A DNA stretch of 64,000 nt from contig NZ_JAAORN010000002.1 in NCBI RefSeq assembly GCF_017695975.1, positions 372,001 through 436,000 on the forward strand, read 5' to 3'. Under the pieces are notes generated by a model. That model ran no database searches. It was given only the letters and a program-made list of their open reading frames with translations, and was not told where the DNA came from. The DNA comes from Prochlorococcus marinus CUG1417 (lineage in GTDB: Bacteria; Cyanobacteriota; Cyanobacteriia; PCC-6307; Cyanobiaceae). This document shows positions 35,901 through 43,874 of the stretch, in pieces. Position numbers and translations under genes: made by a program. How positions within the stretch are numbered: the stretch's first letter is position 1; each line of letters begins with the position of its first letter.

Positions 35901-37485
35901 GCCTGGTCCGAAAGTTGATTCTTACATCGCAAAATTAAGAAATAGTAAACCTGGAGTAGCTTTAATATCTCCTCCCCCGCATCATGATATTTATTCAATT
36001 GAAGATTTAGCTCAACTTATCCATGACTTACACCAAGTTCATCCAAAAGCGAAAGTAAGCGTTAAACTTGTTTCTGAAATTGGTATAGGCACTATTGCTG
36101 CTGGAGTAAGCAAAGCTAATGCAGATGTAATTCAAATTTCAGGTCATGACGGAGGTACAGGTGCTTCACCCTTGAGTTCTATTAAACATGCAGGTTTACC
36201 ATGGGAACTAGGTGTTTCCGAGGTTCATAAATCTCTCTTAGAGAATAACTTACGTGAAAGAGTAATTTTGAGAACTGATGGAGGTCTTAAAACTGGCTGG
36301 GATGTAGTTATTGCAGCCTTACTAGGGGCTGAAGAATACGGTTTTGGTTCTGTAGCTATGATTGCTGAAGGATGCATAATGGCTCGGGTTTGTCATACAA
36401 ACAAGTGTCCTGTTGGAGTTGCCACTCAAAAAGAAGAATTAAGAAAAAGATTCAAAGGTATTCCAGAAAATGTTGTCAATTTTTTCTTATATATTGCTGA
36501 AGAAGTAAGACAGATAATGAGTAGAATCGGTGTTTCTAATATGGAAGAACTGATTGGTAATCAAGAATTTCTTTCTGCTAGAAATATCGATCTTCCAAAA
36601 ACTTCTAATATTGATCTTTCCTCTTTAGTGAATAAAAATTCAACCACTGATAGATCATGGTTAAAACATTCAAAGACTGCCCATAGTAATGGATACGTAT
36701 TAGAAGACGAATTTTTGTCTGATGCTGAATTTATAGATTCAATTAAAAATCACGAAATATTAACCAAAGAAATTGAGATAAAAAATACAGATAGAAGTGT
36801 TTGTGCGAAAATATCAGGCGAAATCGCAGAACTTCACGGCAACATTGGCTTCAATGGCGAACTGAACTTAAATTTCAAAGGATATGCAGGACAAAGCTTT
36901 GGTGCCTTTTTATTGAAAGGTATGAATGTTCAATTAATTGGAGAAGCTAATGATTATGTTTGTAAAGGAATGAATGGAGGAATACTTACAATAATTCCAC
37001 CAAAAATAGATACAACTTCTTCTGAACAGGTTATTTTAGGAAACACCTGTCTTTATGGAGCAACAGGTGGGAAATTATTTGCATTAGGAAAATCGGGCGA
37101 AAGATTTGCAGTAAGAAATAGTGGAGCTACAGCGGTAACAGAAGGAGCAGGTGATCATTGTTGTGAATACATGACTGGTGGAAAAGTAGTTATTCTAGGT
37201 TCCACAGGAAGGAATATTGGTGCGGGCATGACCGGTGGAATAGCTTTTATAATCGATGAGAATAATGATTTGAGTAATAAAGTTAATAAAGAAATAGTTA
37301 GCATTCATAAAATAACTACATCAAAACAGGAAAATATTTTATTGGAAATTATTAGAGAATATCGAGCAAAAACAAATAGCTTAAAGGCCACCAAAATAAT
37401 TGAGAATTGGTCATATTACAAGAGTATTTTTAAATTAATAGTCCCCCCAAGCGAAGAAGAAATGCTTGGCCTAAAGAAAATTTAA
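32914..37485 (+). CDS. glsF: Ferredoxin-dependent glutamate synthase
   Basis: It makes two glutamates from glutamine and 2-oxoglutarate using reduced ferredoxin, completing ammonium assimilation with glutamine synthetase. The 1523-residue single chain begins with a 27-residue propeptide ending KDA before the nucleophilic Cys28 of CGVGF. The amidotransferase domain, central domain, FMN barrel and C-terminal beta-helix follow. The [3Fe-4S] ligands are C1154, C1160 and C1165 in a CX5CX4C pattern. Lack of a partner small subunit gene nearby supports the ferredoxin type. The next gene starts directly after its stop. Confidence 0.97.
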   Translation: MGESIKRIVGPYQDSYSPNGIIGEKDACGVGFIANVKGIESNWILKQSLKGLNCMEHRGGCGGDSDSGDGAGILCSIPWNYLEKDVNLENKKDFDKGLGMIFMPNKKEKIEECKSICEEEAKKLRINKTSWRTVPVNNEILGPLAKANAPFISQWILLIDKKNKNDIEKLLFQLRKRIEKKIRESFKTHVGDCEFYFASLSSKTVVYKGMVRSEILSEFYQDLREESFKVSFSVYHRRFSTNTLPKWPLAQPMRFLGHNGEINTLLGNINWAKASETHIDDFWEELSNEIKPIVDINKSDSSNLDATLEINIRSGQPITDSLLKLVPEAFRDQPELEQREDIKSFYEYSASLQEAWDGPALIVFADGNFVGATLDRNGLRPARYSITNDGFVIMGSETGVVDLEEERVIEKGRLGPGQMLAVDFHQNRILRNWEVKSEAAQRHDYKNLLSNRTIKIDNSEWFKDCKLKDLELLQQQTAYGFSAEDNDLILDSMASLAKEPTYCMGDDIPLAMLSSKPHILYDYFKQRFAQVTNPPIDPLREKLVMSLEMHLGERCTPFEIKDPKPFVHLQSPILNEEELISIKKSKIKSQTISSLFDIEEGVQGLENQLKAICKQSELSIKEGCSLIIISDKGINPTKTFIPPLLAVGAIHHYLLKKEIRLKASLIIETGQCWSTHHLACLIGYGASAVCPWLTFEAGRHWLKHPKTQKLIDSKKINPLSIIDVQENIKKALEDGLRKILSKIGISLLSSYHGAQIFEAVGLGSDLIKIAFDGTTSRIAGITLKELTNETLSIHTKAYPEIDLKKLEFLGFVQFRNNGEYHSNNPEMSKVLHSAVKQGPGYDHFETYKKLISNRPPTSLRDLLTINSERKSIPLEEVESVESICKRFCTGGMSLGALSREAHEVLAVAMNRIGGKSNSGEGGEDPARFNVLNDIDENTQSATLPFIKGLENGDTACSAIKQIASGRFGVTPEYLRSGKQLEIKMAQGAKPGEGGQLPGPKVDSYIAKLRNSKPGVALISPPPHHDIYSIEDLAQLIHDLHQVHPKAKVSVKLVSEIGIGTIAAGVSKANADVIQISGHDGGTGASPLSSIKHAGLPWELGVSEVHKSLLENNLRERVILRTDGGLKTGWDVVIAALLGAEEYGFGSVAMIAEGCIMARVCHTNKCPVGVATQKEELRKRFKGIPENVVNFFLYIAEEVRQIMSRIGVSNMEELIGNQEFLSARNIDLPKTSNIDLSSLVNKNSTTDRSWLKHSKTAHSNGYVLEDEFLSDAEFIDSIKNHEILTKEIEIKNTDRSVCAKISGEIAELHGNIGFNGELNLNFKGYAGQSFGAFLLKGMNVQLIGEANDYVCKGMNGGILTIIPPKIDTTSSEQVILGNTCLYGATGGKLFALGKSGERFAVRNSGATAVTEGAGDHCCEYMTGGKVVILGSTGRNIGAGMTGGIAFIIDENNDLSNKVNKEIVSIHKITTSKQENILLEIIREYRAKTNSLKATKIIENWSYYKSIFKLIVPPSEEEMLGLKKI

Positions 37486-37779
37486 ATGCCTGTCTTTGTA
37501 AAAACTGAAATTATAAAAAAAGAATACTTAATTAATCATGATTTAAAACAAAAAATAATTAACGAACATATTGATTGGATAAAAAAATTAAAAAAAGAGG
37601 GAATTAATATAAAAAGTGGTTTTTTAGTAGATGAGTTCAAGAGGCCAGGTGACGGGGGATTACTCATGCTTGAGATGAATAATTATAAAAATGCACTAAA
37701 AATAATTAAGAATGATCCAATGATTAAAAATGATCTTGTTGAATGGAAATTAAATGAGTGGGTAGATTCAAATAAATGA
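37486..37779 (+). CDS. YCII-family protein
   Basis: This 97-residue protein resembles the YCII (YciI-like) ferredoxin-fold family. It has a conserved His in NEHIDWIKKLKKEG followed by GFLVDEFKRPGDGGLLMLEM and a late DPMIKNDLVEWKLNEW segment. YciI-like proteins form dimers and a few are involved in lyase or dioxygenase chemistry, but no activity can be assigned here. Its ATG follows the glutamate synthase stop with no gap, so the two are almost certainly one transcript. It ends six bases from the convergent lipA. Confidence 0.78.
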   Translation: MPVFVKTEIIKKEYLINHDLKQKIINEHIDWIKKLKKEGINIKSGFLVDEFKRPGDGGLLMLEMNNYKNALKIIKNDPMIKNDLVEWKLNEWVDSNK

Positions 37780-37785
37780 AAATGA

Positions 37786-38679
37786 CTATCTAGGATACTT
37801 TTTCATAAGTTTTTGAATTTCTTCAGCATGGTAACTGCTACGAGTCAAAGGAGAACTAACTACTTGCATAAAGTTCAATTCTTTTTCTCCGAAAAGTTTA
37901 TAATAATTAAATTTTGAGGGACTTACAAATCTTTGAACAGGTAAATGATTAGGGCCAGGAGATAAGTATTGGCCAATAGTAACAATATCAACGAAATTAC
38001 TTTTTAAATCCTTAAGAAGACTTAAGATCTCCTCATCTTTTTCCCCTAAACCAAGCATAAAGCCTGACTTTGTATAAACTTTAGGAGAATATTCTCTGGT
38101 CCTTTTAAGCAACTCAAGAGTTCTCTCATATTTACCCTGAGGTCTTACTTTTTTATATAGAGAAGACACAGTCTCAATATTATGATTTAAAACGTTTGGA
38201 TTTGAATCAAGAACTTTTTCAAGCGCTTTCCAGTTACCACAAAGATCAGGTATTAAGAGCTCAATAGTAGTTTCAGGAGATTTTTTTCGTACTTGATATA
38301 CACATTCAAAAAATTGAGATGCACCACCATCCTCAAGATCGTCTCTATTAACTGATGTGATAACAACATGTTTAAGTTGCATTCTATAAACCGCTTCGGC
38401 TAAACGAAGTGGTTCTGTTGGATCTAATTCTCTTTTAGATCTGTCAAAATCAATATCGCAATATGGGCATGCCCTTGTACAGCCAGGACCCATTATGAGG
38501 AAAGTGGCAGTTCCACTTGCAAAACATTCACCAATATTTGGACAACTTGCTTCTTGACATACAGTATTAAGATTTAAATCATTTAACAAATTTGCAGTAT
38601 TTCCAATTCTCTCAAATTGCGGAGCTTTTACTCTTAACCAATCAGGTTTTGAAATTAAACTATTGGAATTATTAGTCAA
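37786..38679 (-). CDS. lipA: Lipoyl synthase
   Basis: This radical SAM enzyme inserts two sulfur atoms into octanoylated lipoyl domains. The 297-residue protein shows both iron-sulfur sites. The auxiliary cluster cysteines are C41, C46 and C52 in [12 protein letters not shown]. The radical SAM cysteines are C67, C71 and C74 in CTRACPYC. The late RSSYHAEE motif carries the serine that ligates the auxiliary cluster. It is convergent with the YCII gene and divergent from the resolvase-like gene, with 280 bases between. Confidence 0.97.
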   Translation of the reverse strand: MTNNSNSLISKPDWLRVKAPQFERIGNTANLLNDLNLNTVCQEASCPNIGECFASGTATFLIMGPGCTRACPYCDIDFDRSKRELDPTEPLRLAEAVYRMQLKHVVITSVNRDDLEDGGASQFFECVYQVRKKSPETTIELLIPDLCGNWKALEKVLDSNPNVLNHNIETVSSLYKKVRPQGKYERTLELLKRTREYSPKVYTKSGFMLGLGEKDEEILSLLKDLKSNFVDIVTIGQYLSPGPNHLPVQRFVSPSKFNYYKLFGEKELNFMQVVSSPLTRSSYHAEEIQKLMKKYPR

Positions 38680-38756
38680 ATGATTTTTTCTAGTCTTTAT
38701 TTTTATTTTACTAAAAACATTTTGAATTAACTATAAAGAATTTCAAAAATGAAGAC

Positions 38757-38908
38757 TAATCAATAGAAGTCAAAAAATAAGTAAATTTAATTAATCAATA
38801 GACAATTTGAAAGATCCTTATCCAAGTTGTTTTAAAGCCAATTTTTCTGTTTCATCAACCTAAACTAGAACAGATAATAGAACGTTATTTTTAATACAGT
38901 AATCAATA
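38757..38908. repeat. Three copies of TAATCAATA upstream of the resolvase-like gene
   Basis: TAATCAATAGA occurs at 38757-38767 and 38792-38802, exactly 35 bases apart. A 9-base version, TAATCAATA, lies at 38900-38908. All have the same orientation in the 280-base gap between divergent lipA and the resolvase-like gene. The motif is AT-rich and also occurs once upstream of hisD at 6793-6801, so chance is possible. The rest of the gap shows no gene or RNA. Confidence 0.4.
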
Positions 38909-38959
38909 CTTTTCAGTAACACGCTTGACTAATTTAATACAACTTTTAATTAAATTTTT

Positions 38960-39646
38960 TTGTACTTAAAACTGTTTTTTTATTTATTTATTGATACAGT
39001 AAAAAATATATGTAATAAAACATTGACTTTTAAATTTAAAAGAAAACGTATTTTACTATCTGAAAAGAATAAAAGCTCTAGAGCAATAGGTTATGCTAGA
39101 GCTACTAATAATGAATTTGAAAATTTAGAAGAGCAAATAAAAAATTTAAAGGAAGAAGGTTGCAGTTTAGTTTTCTCTGAATTTATAAGTTTAGATGCAG
39201 AAGTCAAACCCCAACTCAATAAAGCTATAAATTTCTTAAATAAAGGTGATCAATTAATAATAACTCAGCTTGATCGAGCATTTAAAAATAAAAGAGAATG
39301 TTTGATGACAATAAATAAACTTATTAATAAGGATATTAAATTGCGAACTTTGACTGGTTTTTTTGCGGCTAATGAATCCCCCAAAGAAAATTCTTCAATT
39401 TTTAAAATTTTATATGAATTAGATAATCTAGAAGACAAAAGTTTAGGTGAAATAAAAAGAGAACAACTTTTACGCAGAAAATTATCTGGAAATAATATGG
39501 GAGGAAGGCCTAAAATCAGTCCTTTAAAAGAATCTTTAGTAATCAGATTGCGTAATGAGGGATATTCATATAGATCAATCAGATCACAAACAGGAATTGC
39601 ACTTTCAACAATAAGAAGAGTGATTTTAGAAGGAGAATTAACGTAA
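38960..39646 (+). CDS. Resolvase/invertase-like protein with altered catalytic site
   Basis: It has the layout of a small serine recombinase. A catalytic-type domain covers about residues 41-160, a GRPK hinge lies near 181, and a Hin-like helix-turn-helix spans about 190-222 (SYRSIRSQTGIALSTIRRVI). The active site looks altered. In RxS, the nucleophile Ser is Thr49 (GYARATNN). In DRxxR the second Arg is Lys108 (LDRAFKN). It may therefore bind DNA without recombining it. The TTG at 38960 opens a hydrophobic leader unlike the family; a TTG at 39023 would be a more normal start. A small gene follows one base after the stop. Confidence 0.72.
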   Translation: MYLKLFFYLFIDTVKNICNKTLTFKFKRKRILLSEKNKSSRAIGYARATNNEFENLEEQIKNLKEEGCSLVFSEFISLDAEVKPQLNKAINFLNKGDQLIITQLDRAFKNKRECLMTINKLINKDIKLRTLTGFFAANESPKENSSIFKILYELDNLEDKSLGEIKREQLLRRKLSGNNMGGRPKISPLKESLVIRLRNEGYSYRSIRSQTGIALSTIRRVILEGELT

Positions 39647-39647
39647 A

Positions 39648-39860
39648 ATGAGGAGGCCAGAAATTGAAAATTTAATTAAAGAAAATTTCAAAGATACTGC
39701 ATTGCGTATTTATGAATTAGATATTGAAGATAGAAAAAGTTTGTTAGCAGAATATAGAGAATGGATTATGAATGATTTAAATTGTGTAGAAGTAATGATG
39801 CTACCTTATGAAGCCTATACCAACAAATTAGACTCTAATTTCATAGACGATACATTTTAG
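39648..39860 (+). CDS. Small conserved-looking hypothetical protein
   Basis: This 70-residue acidic protein is not recognised. It is predicted mostly helical (RRPEIENLIKENFKDTALR, DRKSLLAEYREWI). It has no signal peptide, membrane segment or metal motif. Its ATG lies one base after the stop of the resolvase-like gene, so translation is probably coupled and the two may work together. Its last four bases overlap the end of the convergent serine hydrolase gene. Confidence 0.65.
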   Translation: MRRPEIENLIKENFKDTALRIYELDIEDRKSLLAEYREWIMNDLNCVEVMMLPYEAYTNKLDSNFIDDTF

Positions 39861-40765
39861 TCTTCAATAATATATGTCTTATTAAATTCATATACTTCCT
39901 TTGCTATTAATGGTAAGAAGGAAGTATCGTTGGAATATTCTTCACCATTACAAAAAACGACTAATAAAGTTTGTAGAGATTGACTATTAACCCACCAAGC
40001 AGAATCATGTCTAACTTCGGACATTAAGCCTGCTTTACTCCAAAGATTAATGCTTTCTGGTAATCCTGCGCCCAAAAAACCATCTATTTGATTAAGTGAA
40101 TCGTTTTTAAGAACAAATTTATTTAAATTTCTTTTTAAAAAACTTCGCAAATTTAAATCATTTTCTTGATAATCTATATGAATCATAATTTCCTCCAAAA
40201 CCCGTGCGGCTGAATCAGAATTCATAGCGTTTCTATTTGTATTATGATCTCCATAAAATTCTTTTTCACGACCAAATGGTCCATCATCCCAAGTCTTCTG
40301 ACAGCAATTTATACCAACTAATTCTTCCCAATTTAAATCATTTATCCAATCATTTATTATACTTCTTTGGTATTTCCAATTTTCCCATAGTTCGCCTTCA
40401 ATACAAGGTCCACTTGTTGTTCCAGTAAGTAAATCAATTAAAAAGCTTGTTGCATTATTACTGGAGAAAGACAACATTTTCCTTACAGCATCAATAATTT
40501 CATCTGATAATAATAAACTTCCTTTTTTGATCCAATAAAATGCAGCGAGGCCATAAACCAACTTGACTATGCTAGCGGGATAAACCATTTTTTTATTATT
40601 AATACCAGTTCCAAAACCTTTAAATACACGTTTATTTTCACTTTTATAATTAATCCAAGTTATCGAAATATCTTCTCTTAAAAAATCTTTGTTATAAGAG
40701 CATGCTCTCCCTAAAATATCATTTAAGGCTAGACTCATTTCTTTACTTAAATAATAAAAGGACAT
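39857..40765 (-). CDS. Class A beta-lactamase-like serine hydrolase
   Basis: It has the three hallmark motifs of the penicillin-binding/beta-lactamase fold: SxxK as S65-IV-K68 in YPASIVKLV, SxN as S102-N-N104, and KTG as K244-A-G246. The 302-residue size fits class A. There is no signal peptide, so a cytoplasmic place or an unusual export route is implied. This makes a penicillin-degrading role unlikely; a peptidase or esterase role on wall peptides is more plausible. It is divergent from an NlpC/P60 peptidase gene, with only three bases between the start codons. Confidence 0.8.
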   Translation of the reverse strand: MSFYYLSKEMSLALNDILGRACSYNKDFLREDISITWINYKSENKRVFKGFGTGINNKKMVYPASIVKLVYGLAAFYWIKKGSLLLSDEIIDAVRKMLSFSSNNATSFLIDLLTGTTSGPCIEGELWENWKYQRSIINDWINDLNWEELVGINCCQKTWDDGPFGREKEFYGDHNTNRNAMNSDSAARVLEEIMIHIDYQENDLNLRSFLKRNLNKFVLKNDSLNQIDGFLGAGLPESINLWSKAGLMSEVRHDSAWWVNSQSLQTLLVVFCNGEEYSNDTSFLPLIAKEVYEFNKTYIIED

Positions 40766-40768
40766 TGT

Positions 40769-41527
40769 ATGGAAAGTTATAAAAATCCTATCTCACTATT
40801 TAAACAAACTAATTTTTCAAAAACTATTTGGTGGAAATTAAAAGTTAATATTTCTGGATATCAAAATGAAACAGAAGATAAATTAGTTACTGAAATATTT
40901 AAAAATAGAATTTTTAGGCTTATTTATCCAAATATTTATCAAAACAATTATAAAATCTCAAGAATTCTAGTTCAACTATATGAAGATGGTTACGTCTGTT
41001 GGATAAATTTAGATGGATTAATTATTGATAAATACGAATTAGGAAAAACTGAGAATTCAATAAAAGAACACTTCTTTATCAAAGATAAAGTTAACTCAAT
41101 TTTAAAATGGATCAAGGATCAATCTGATTTAAATAATGAATATCTTTGGGGAGGCACATTAGGACCCAATTTTGATTGTTCAGGATTAATTCAGACCGCT
41201 TTTTTAAAGCATCAAGTTCAGATACCTCGAGACTCTTTTCAAATAAAAAGTTTTTGTAAACACCTTTTTTATTACAAAGAGTCTTATGCGGCTCTCCTAC
41301 CTGGGGATCTTTTATTTTTTGGAAATAAAGAAAAATGTGATCATATTGGAATCTACAAGGGAGACGGATTGTATTACCATTGCTCTGGAAAGGATTTTGG
41401 CAGAAATGGAATAGGATTAGATACCCTCAAAAAATCTAATGACAGAATCTCATTGTACTATAAATCCAAACTAATCTCGGCAGGAAGAGTAGTTAGAAAT
41501 TATAGATGGGACAGAACTATACGTTAA
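40769..41527 (+). CDS. NlpC/P60-family cell-wall peptidase
   Basis: It probably cleaves gamma-D-glutamyl-diaminopimelate bonds in peptidoglycan peptides. The 252-residue protein has an N-terminal SH3b-like part (residues about 1-100) and a catalytic NlpC/P60 domain with C137 in FDCSGL, H192 in CDHIGIY and H204 in YYHCSG. This order matches the cyanobacterial AvPCP-type enzymes. No signal peptide is seen, suggesting a role in peptide recycling inside the cell. It is divergent from the beta-lactamase-like gene, three bases from its start, and convergent with psaL. Confidence 0.87.
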   Translation: MESYKNPISLFKQTNFSKTIWWKLKVNISGYQNETEDKLVTEIFKNRIFRLIYPNIYQNNYKISRILVQLYEDGYVCWINLDGLIIDKYELGKTENSIKEHFFIKDKVNSILKWIKDQSDLNNEYLWGGTLGPNFDCSGLIQTAFLKHQVQIPRDSFQIKSFCKHLFYYKESYAALLPGDLLFFGNKEKCDHIGIYKGDGLYYHCSGKDFGRNGIGLDTLKKSNDRISLYYKSKLISAGRVVRNYRWDRTIR

Positions 41528-41591
41528 TTAATAAATCTCACCTTTTAATTTTAAAAGAAATTTAAATGTTACTTATTCTTTTATTGAGGAA

Positions 41592-42191
41592 TTAACCAGC
41601 AGTCCAAATATTTTTAATGATTGGCATTATGGTATCTAAGTGTAATGTCCCAACAAGTAACCAAGCAAAAACAGCTCCTCCACATCCCCCTAACCAAAAT
41701 CCACTTGTAAAGTCAGCCCATCCAGCTCTTGTAAATAGGTCCTTTGGCGGATTAATAACAGTCGCATCTGCAGGTTGAACATTAGGTGCTTTACCAGGTG
41801 CGTTGTATAGAACAAAAAGTGCTGTCAAAATATGAACCGCTCCAATAGTAGCGAGAAGTCCAGCTGTTAGAGCAAATTCAGAATTTCTTAATGGGCCAGT
41901 CATTGTGAAAGGTCCGTATAGAAGATACCCAAAAGCTGCTCCAGTTTCTAAACCTCTAAAATTAGGGGAAATACCTTCTCTGTAAAAAGGTAAATTATTT
42001 ATGAAGGCTTTTGTAAAATAACCACTATTAACTGGAGTAGCTAAATTACCAACACAAGGATCAGCAACTGTTTTTACTGCCCATTGTTCTGCTACACCAA
42101 TATCATTTGGTTGTACAGAAGTATCTATGTATTTCTCATCAAACTTAATAGAACTTGTTGATTCTGAGAATGATTTTTGAAAGTCGCTCAT
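41592..42191 (-). CDS. psaL: Photosystem I subunit PsaL
   Basis: PsaL forms the trimer core of photosystem I. The protein has the usual hydrophobic segments, in the [16 protein letters not shown] to [21 protein letters not shown] region and [16 protein letters not shown] at the C terminus. At 199 residues it is longer than the 150-165 seen in most cyanobacteria, because of an N-terminal hydrophilic arm of about 35-40 residues before the conserved [14 protein letters not shown]. It is downstream of psaI on the same strand, 27 bases away. Confidence 0.97.
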   Translation of the reverse strand: MSDFQKSFSESTSSIKFDEKYIDTSVQPNDIGVAEQWAVKTVADPCVGNLATPVNSGYFTKAFINNLPFYREGISPNFRGLETGAAFGYLLYGPFTMTGPLRNSEFALTAGLLATIGAVHILTALFVLYNAPGKAPNVQPADATVINPPKDLFTRAGWADFTSGFWLGGCGGAVFAWLLVGTLHLDTIMPIIKNIWTAG

Positions 42192-42218
42192 TTTTTTAAT
42201 AGTTTAGTGTTTGATAAT

Positions 42219-42332
42219 TTATTCAGTTGCTGTAATTAATCTTCCAATCAATACGATAAAAACAGCAGGCATTGCTATACCAATTAATGGAACAAAAATT
42301 GAAGGTAAAAGACTTGGTAAATCAGATGGCAT
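42219..42332 (-). CDS. psaI: Photosystem I subunit PsaI (subunit VIII)
   Basis: This is a 37-residue single-span membrane protein. The sequence opens MPSDLPSLLPSIFVPLIG and continues to VFIVLIGRLITATE, which is the PsaI pattern with one transmembrane helix and the conserved Pro-rich N terminus. PsaI sits beside PsaL at the trimer interface. It lies 27 bases upstream of psaL on the same strand, so the two form a psaI-psaL operon, the common arrangement in marine picocyanobacteria. Confidence 0.95.
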   Translation of the reverse strand: MPSDLPSLLPSIFVPLIGIAMPAVFIVLIGRLITATE

Positions 42333-42424
42333 AGTTCTTTAAACATCTTTAAACACTTTAGTATTTATAAGGGAAATAGTGTTAATTTTATTACTGGATG
42401 ATATAAAAATTATTAACTTTTTAC

Positions 42425-42805
42425 ATGATAAATTTTTTCGCAATTTTACTTATTATTTTTATAGGAATATTACTTCTATTTTTTAAAAAAAGAAGCTTAA
42501 AAAAGTTCATAAATAAAAGGAATATATATTCTATTAAATTAAACAAAAATAATAAATTTTCATCTACTAAAAAAAGTTTTTTTTACAATCACGAAGCAAA
42601 AAAGTATTCAGTATTTTATAAAAATTCTCAAAGAAATAATATGTCTATTCTTTTTAAGGGCAATACAGAAAATAAATTAAAGGCATTAAAAATTGCTGAA
42701 GAATTAGCTGATAAATCAACATTACCAATTTTAAGAAAAGGCTTAAGGGATATTTCTCCTGAAGTCGTCGAAATGTCAGCTTTATTAATAAGAAAATTCA
42801 AGTAA
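42425..42805 (+). CDS. Membrane-anchored hypothetical protein with HEAT-like C terminus
   Basis: This 126-residue protein is not recognised. Residues 3-19 (NFFAILLIIFIGILLLF) are a strong transmembrane anchor, followed by a very basic Lys/Asn-rich stretch. The last 45 residues (ENKLKALKIAEELADKSTLPILRKGL...VVEMSALLIRKF) look like one HEAT-type helical pair, a protein-binding module. It is divergent from psaI, with 92 bases between, and convergent with the glycosyltransferase, two bases apart. Confidence 0.65.
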   Translation: MINFFAILLIIFIGILLLFFKKRSLKKFINKRNIYSIKLNKNNKFSSTKKSFFYNHEAKKYSVFYKNSQRNNMSILFKGNTENKLKALKIAEELADKSTLPILRKGLRDISPEVVEMSALLIRKFK

Positions 42806-42807
42806 AT

Positions 42808-43770
42808 TCAATTTTGATTAATACTAATTATTGACCTAATTCTGTAAATTGGACGATTTTGACTTTCATGATATGTCCTAATTAAAAGTTCGCTTAATAA
42901 TCCAAAGCTGAATAATTGAACCCCAGCAATTCCTAATATTAATGAGAACATTAGCAAGGGACGATTTCCAATATCCTCACCCATTATTTTTAAAACTATC
43001 AAATAAGAACTCATTGCTAGGCTAATCAAAATACTTATAATTCCAACAAAGCCAAATCCATACATTGGTCTTGTTAAAAATTTAGTCATAAACCAAACAG
43101 TTAGTAAATCCATTAAAACTCTAAAAGTTCTATCTATTCCATATTTACTAGATCCATATTGCCTGCTTCTATGATTGACTTTAATTTCTTTAATTCTTGC
43201 ACCTTCAATATTCGCTAAAACGGGCAGAAACCTGTGAAGTTCTCCATACAGCTTGATGTCATCTATTATTTCTCTCTTGAAAGCTTTTAATGAGCATCCA
43301 TAATCATGCAACTTCAAACCTGTTACTTGAGCTATTAATTTATTCGCTATTTTTGATGGTATTTTTCTATTTATTAATTTATCTTTTCTATCAAACCTCC
43401 ATCCACAAATCAAATCATAGCCATTATTAATTTCTGTAATTAATGTAGGAATATCGTTTGGATCATTCTGTAAATCTCCGTCCAAAGTAATGATGATATC
43501 TCCTTTAGAATTATCAAAGCCAGCTGACATTGCTGCAGTTTGCCCGTAATTTTTACGAAGGTTAATTACTGACAATTCTTTAATTTTGGAAGTTTGTTGT
43601 TTTAATACTTGATGAGTATTATCTTTGGAACCATCGTTTACAACAATCAATTCAAAATTTAATTTATGAAATGACATTACATTTATAACTTCATCCAATA
43701 ACAAACCAATACTCTCACTTTCATTAAAAACAGGTATGACAATAGAAATTAATTGTTTTATATCTGACAT
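42808..43770 (-). CDS. DPM1/GtrB-type family 2 glycosyltransferase
   Basis: It probably transfers a sugar from a nucleotide to polyprenyl phosphate. The 320-residue protein has a GT-A domain with ISIVIPVFNESESIG, VVNDGSKDNT and the DGD at TLDGDLQNDP, then the acceptor-side signature near YGSSKYGIDRTFRVLMDLLT. Two C-terminal transmembrane segments follow (about 232-258 and 270-292). That layout is typical of GtrB/ArnC relatives. It could supply the donor for the ArnT-like enzyme at 16.3 kb; this link is inference. It lies 104 bases after the psaB end on the same strand. Confidence 0.87.
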   Translation of the reverse strand: MSDIKQLISIVIPVFNESESIGLLLDEVINVMSFHKLNFELIVVNDGSKDNTHQVLKQQTSKIKELSVINLRKNYGQTAAMSAGFDNSKGDIIITLDGDLQNDPNDIPTLITEINNGYDLICGWRFDRKDKLINRKIPSKIANKLIAQVTGLKLHDYGCSLKAFKREIIDDIKLYGELHRFLPVLANIEGARIKEIKVNHRSRQYGSSKYGIDRTFRVLMDLLTVWFMTKFLTRPMYGFGFVGIISILISLAMSSYLIVLKIMGEDIGNRPLLMFSLILGIAGVQLFSFGLLSELLIRTYHESQNRPIYRIRSIISINQN

Positions 43771-43826
43771 TTATAGTTGATATTAATTATTTAATTTTAA
43801 CTTAATTTAGAACATTAAAATTAAAC

Positions 43827-43854
43827 AAAAAAAATCACCACAAAAGTGGTGATT
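43827..43854 (-). terminator. Rho-independent terminator after psaB
   Basis: On the minus strand a 9-base-pair stem AATCACCAC/GTGGTGATT with a TTTT loop is followed by a run of eight T (43827-43834 as A on the plus strand). This is a classic intrinsic terminator, 21 bases past the psaB stop, and it ends the psaA-psaB transcript. It also separates that transcript from the glycosyltransferase gene downstream. Confidence 0.9.
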
Positions 43855-43874
43855 CAAATTATTTAATGGAAAAT

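Noticed and set aside
38960-41527. The resolvase-like and wall-enzyme genes as a mobile island
   Set aside because: No terminal inverted repeats, target duplications, integrase or tRNA-end repeat were found, and flanking genes abut normally.
41540-41570. AT-only inverted repeat between the NlpC/P60 gene and psaL
   Set aside because: CTTTTAA/TTAAAAG is short and without G-C pairs, so it is too weak to call a terminator.
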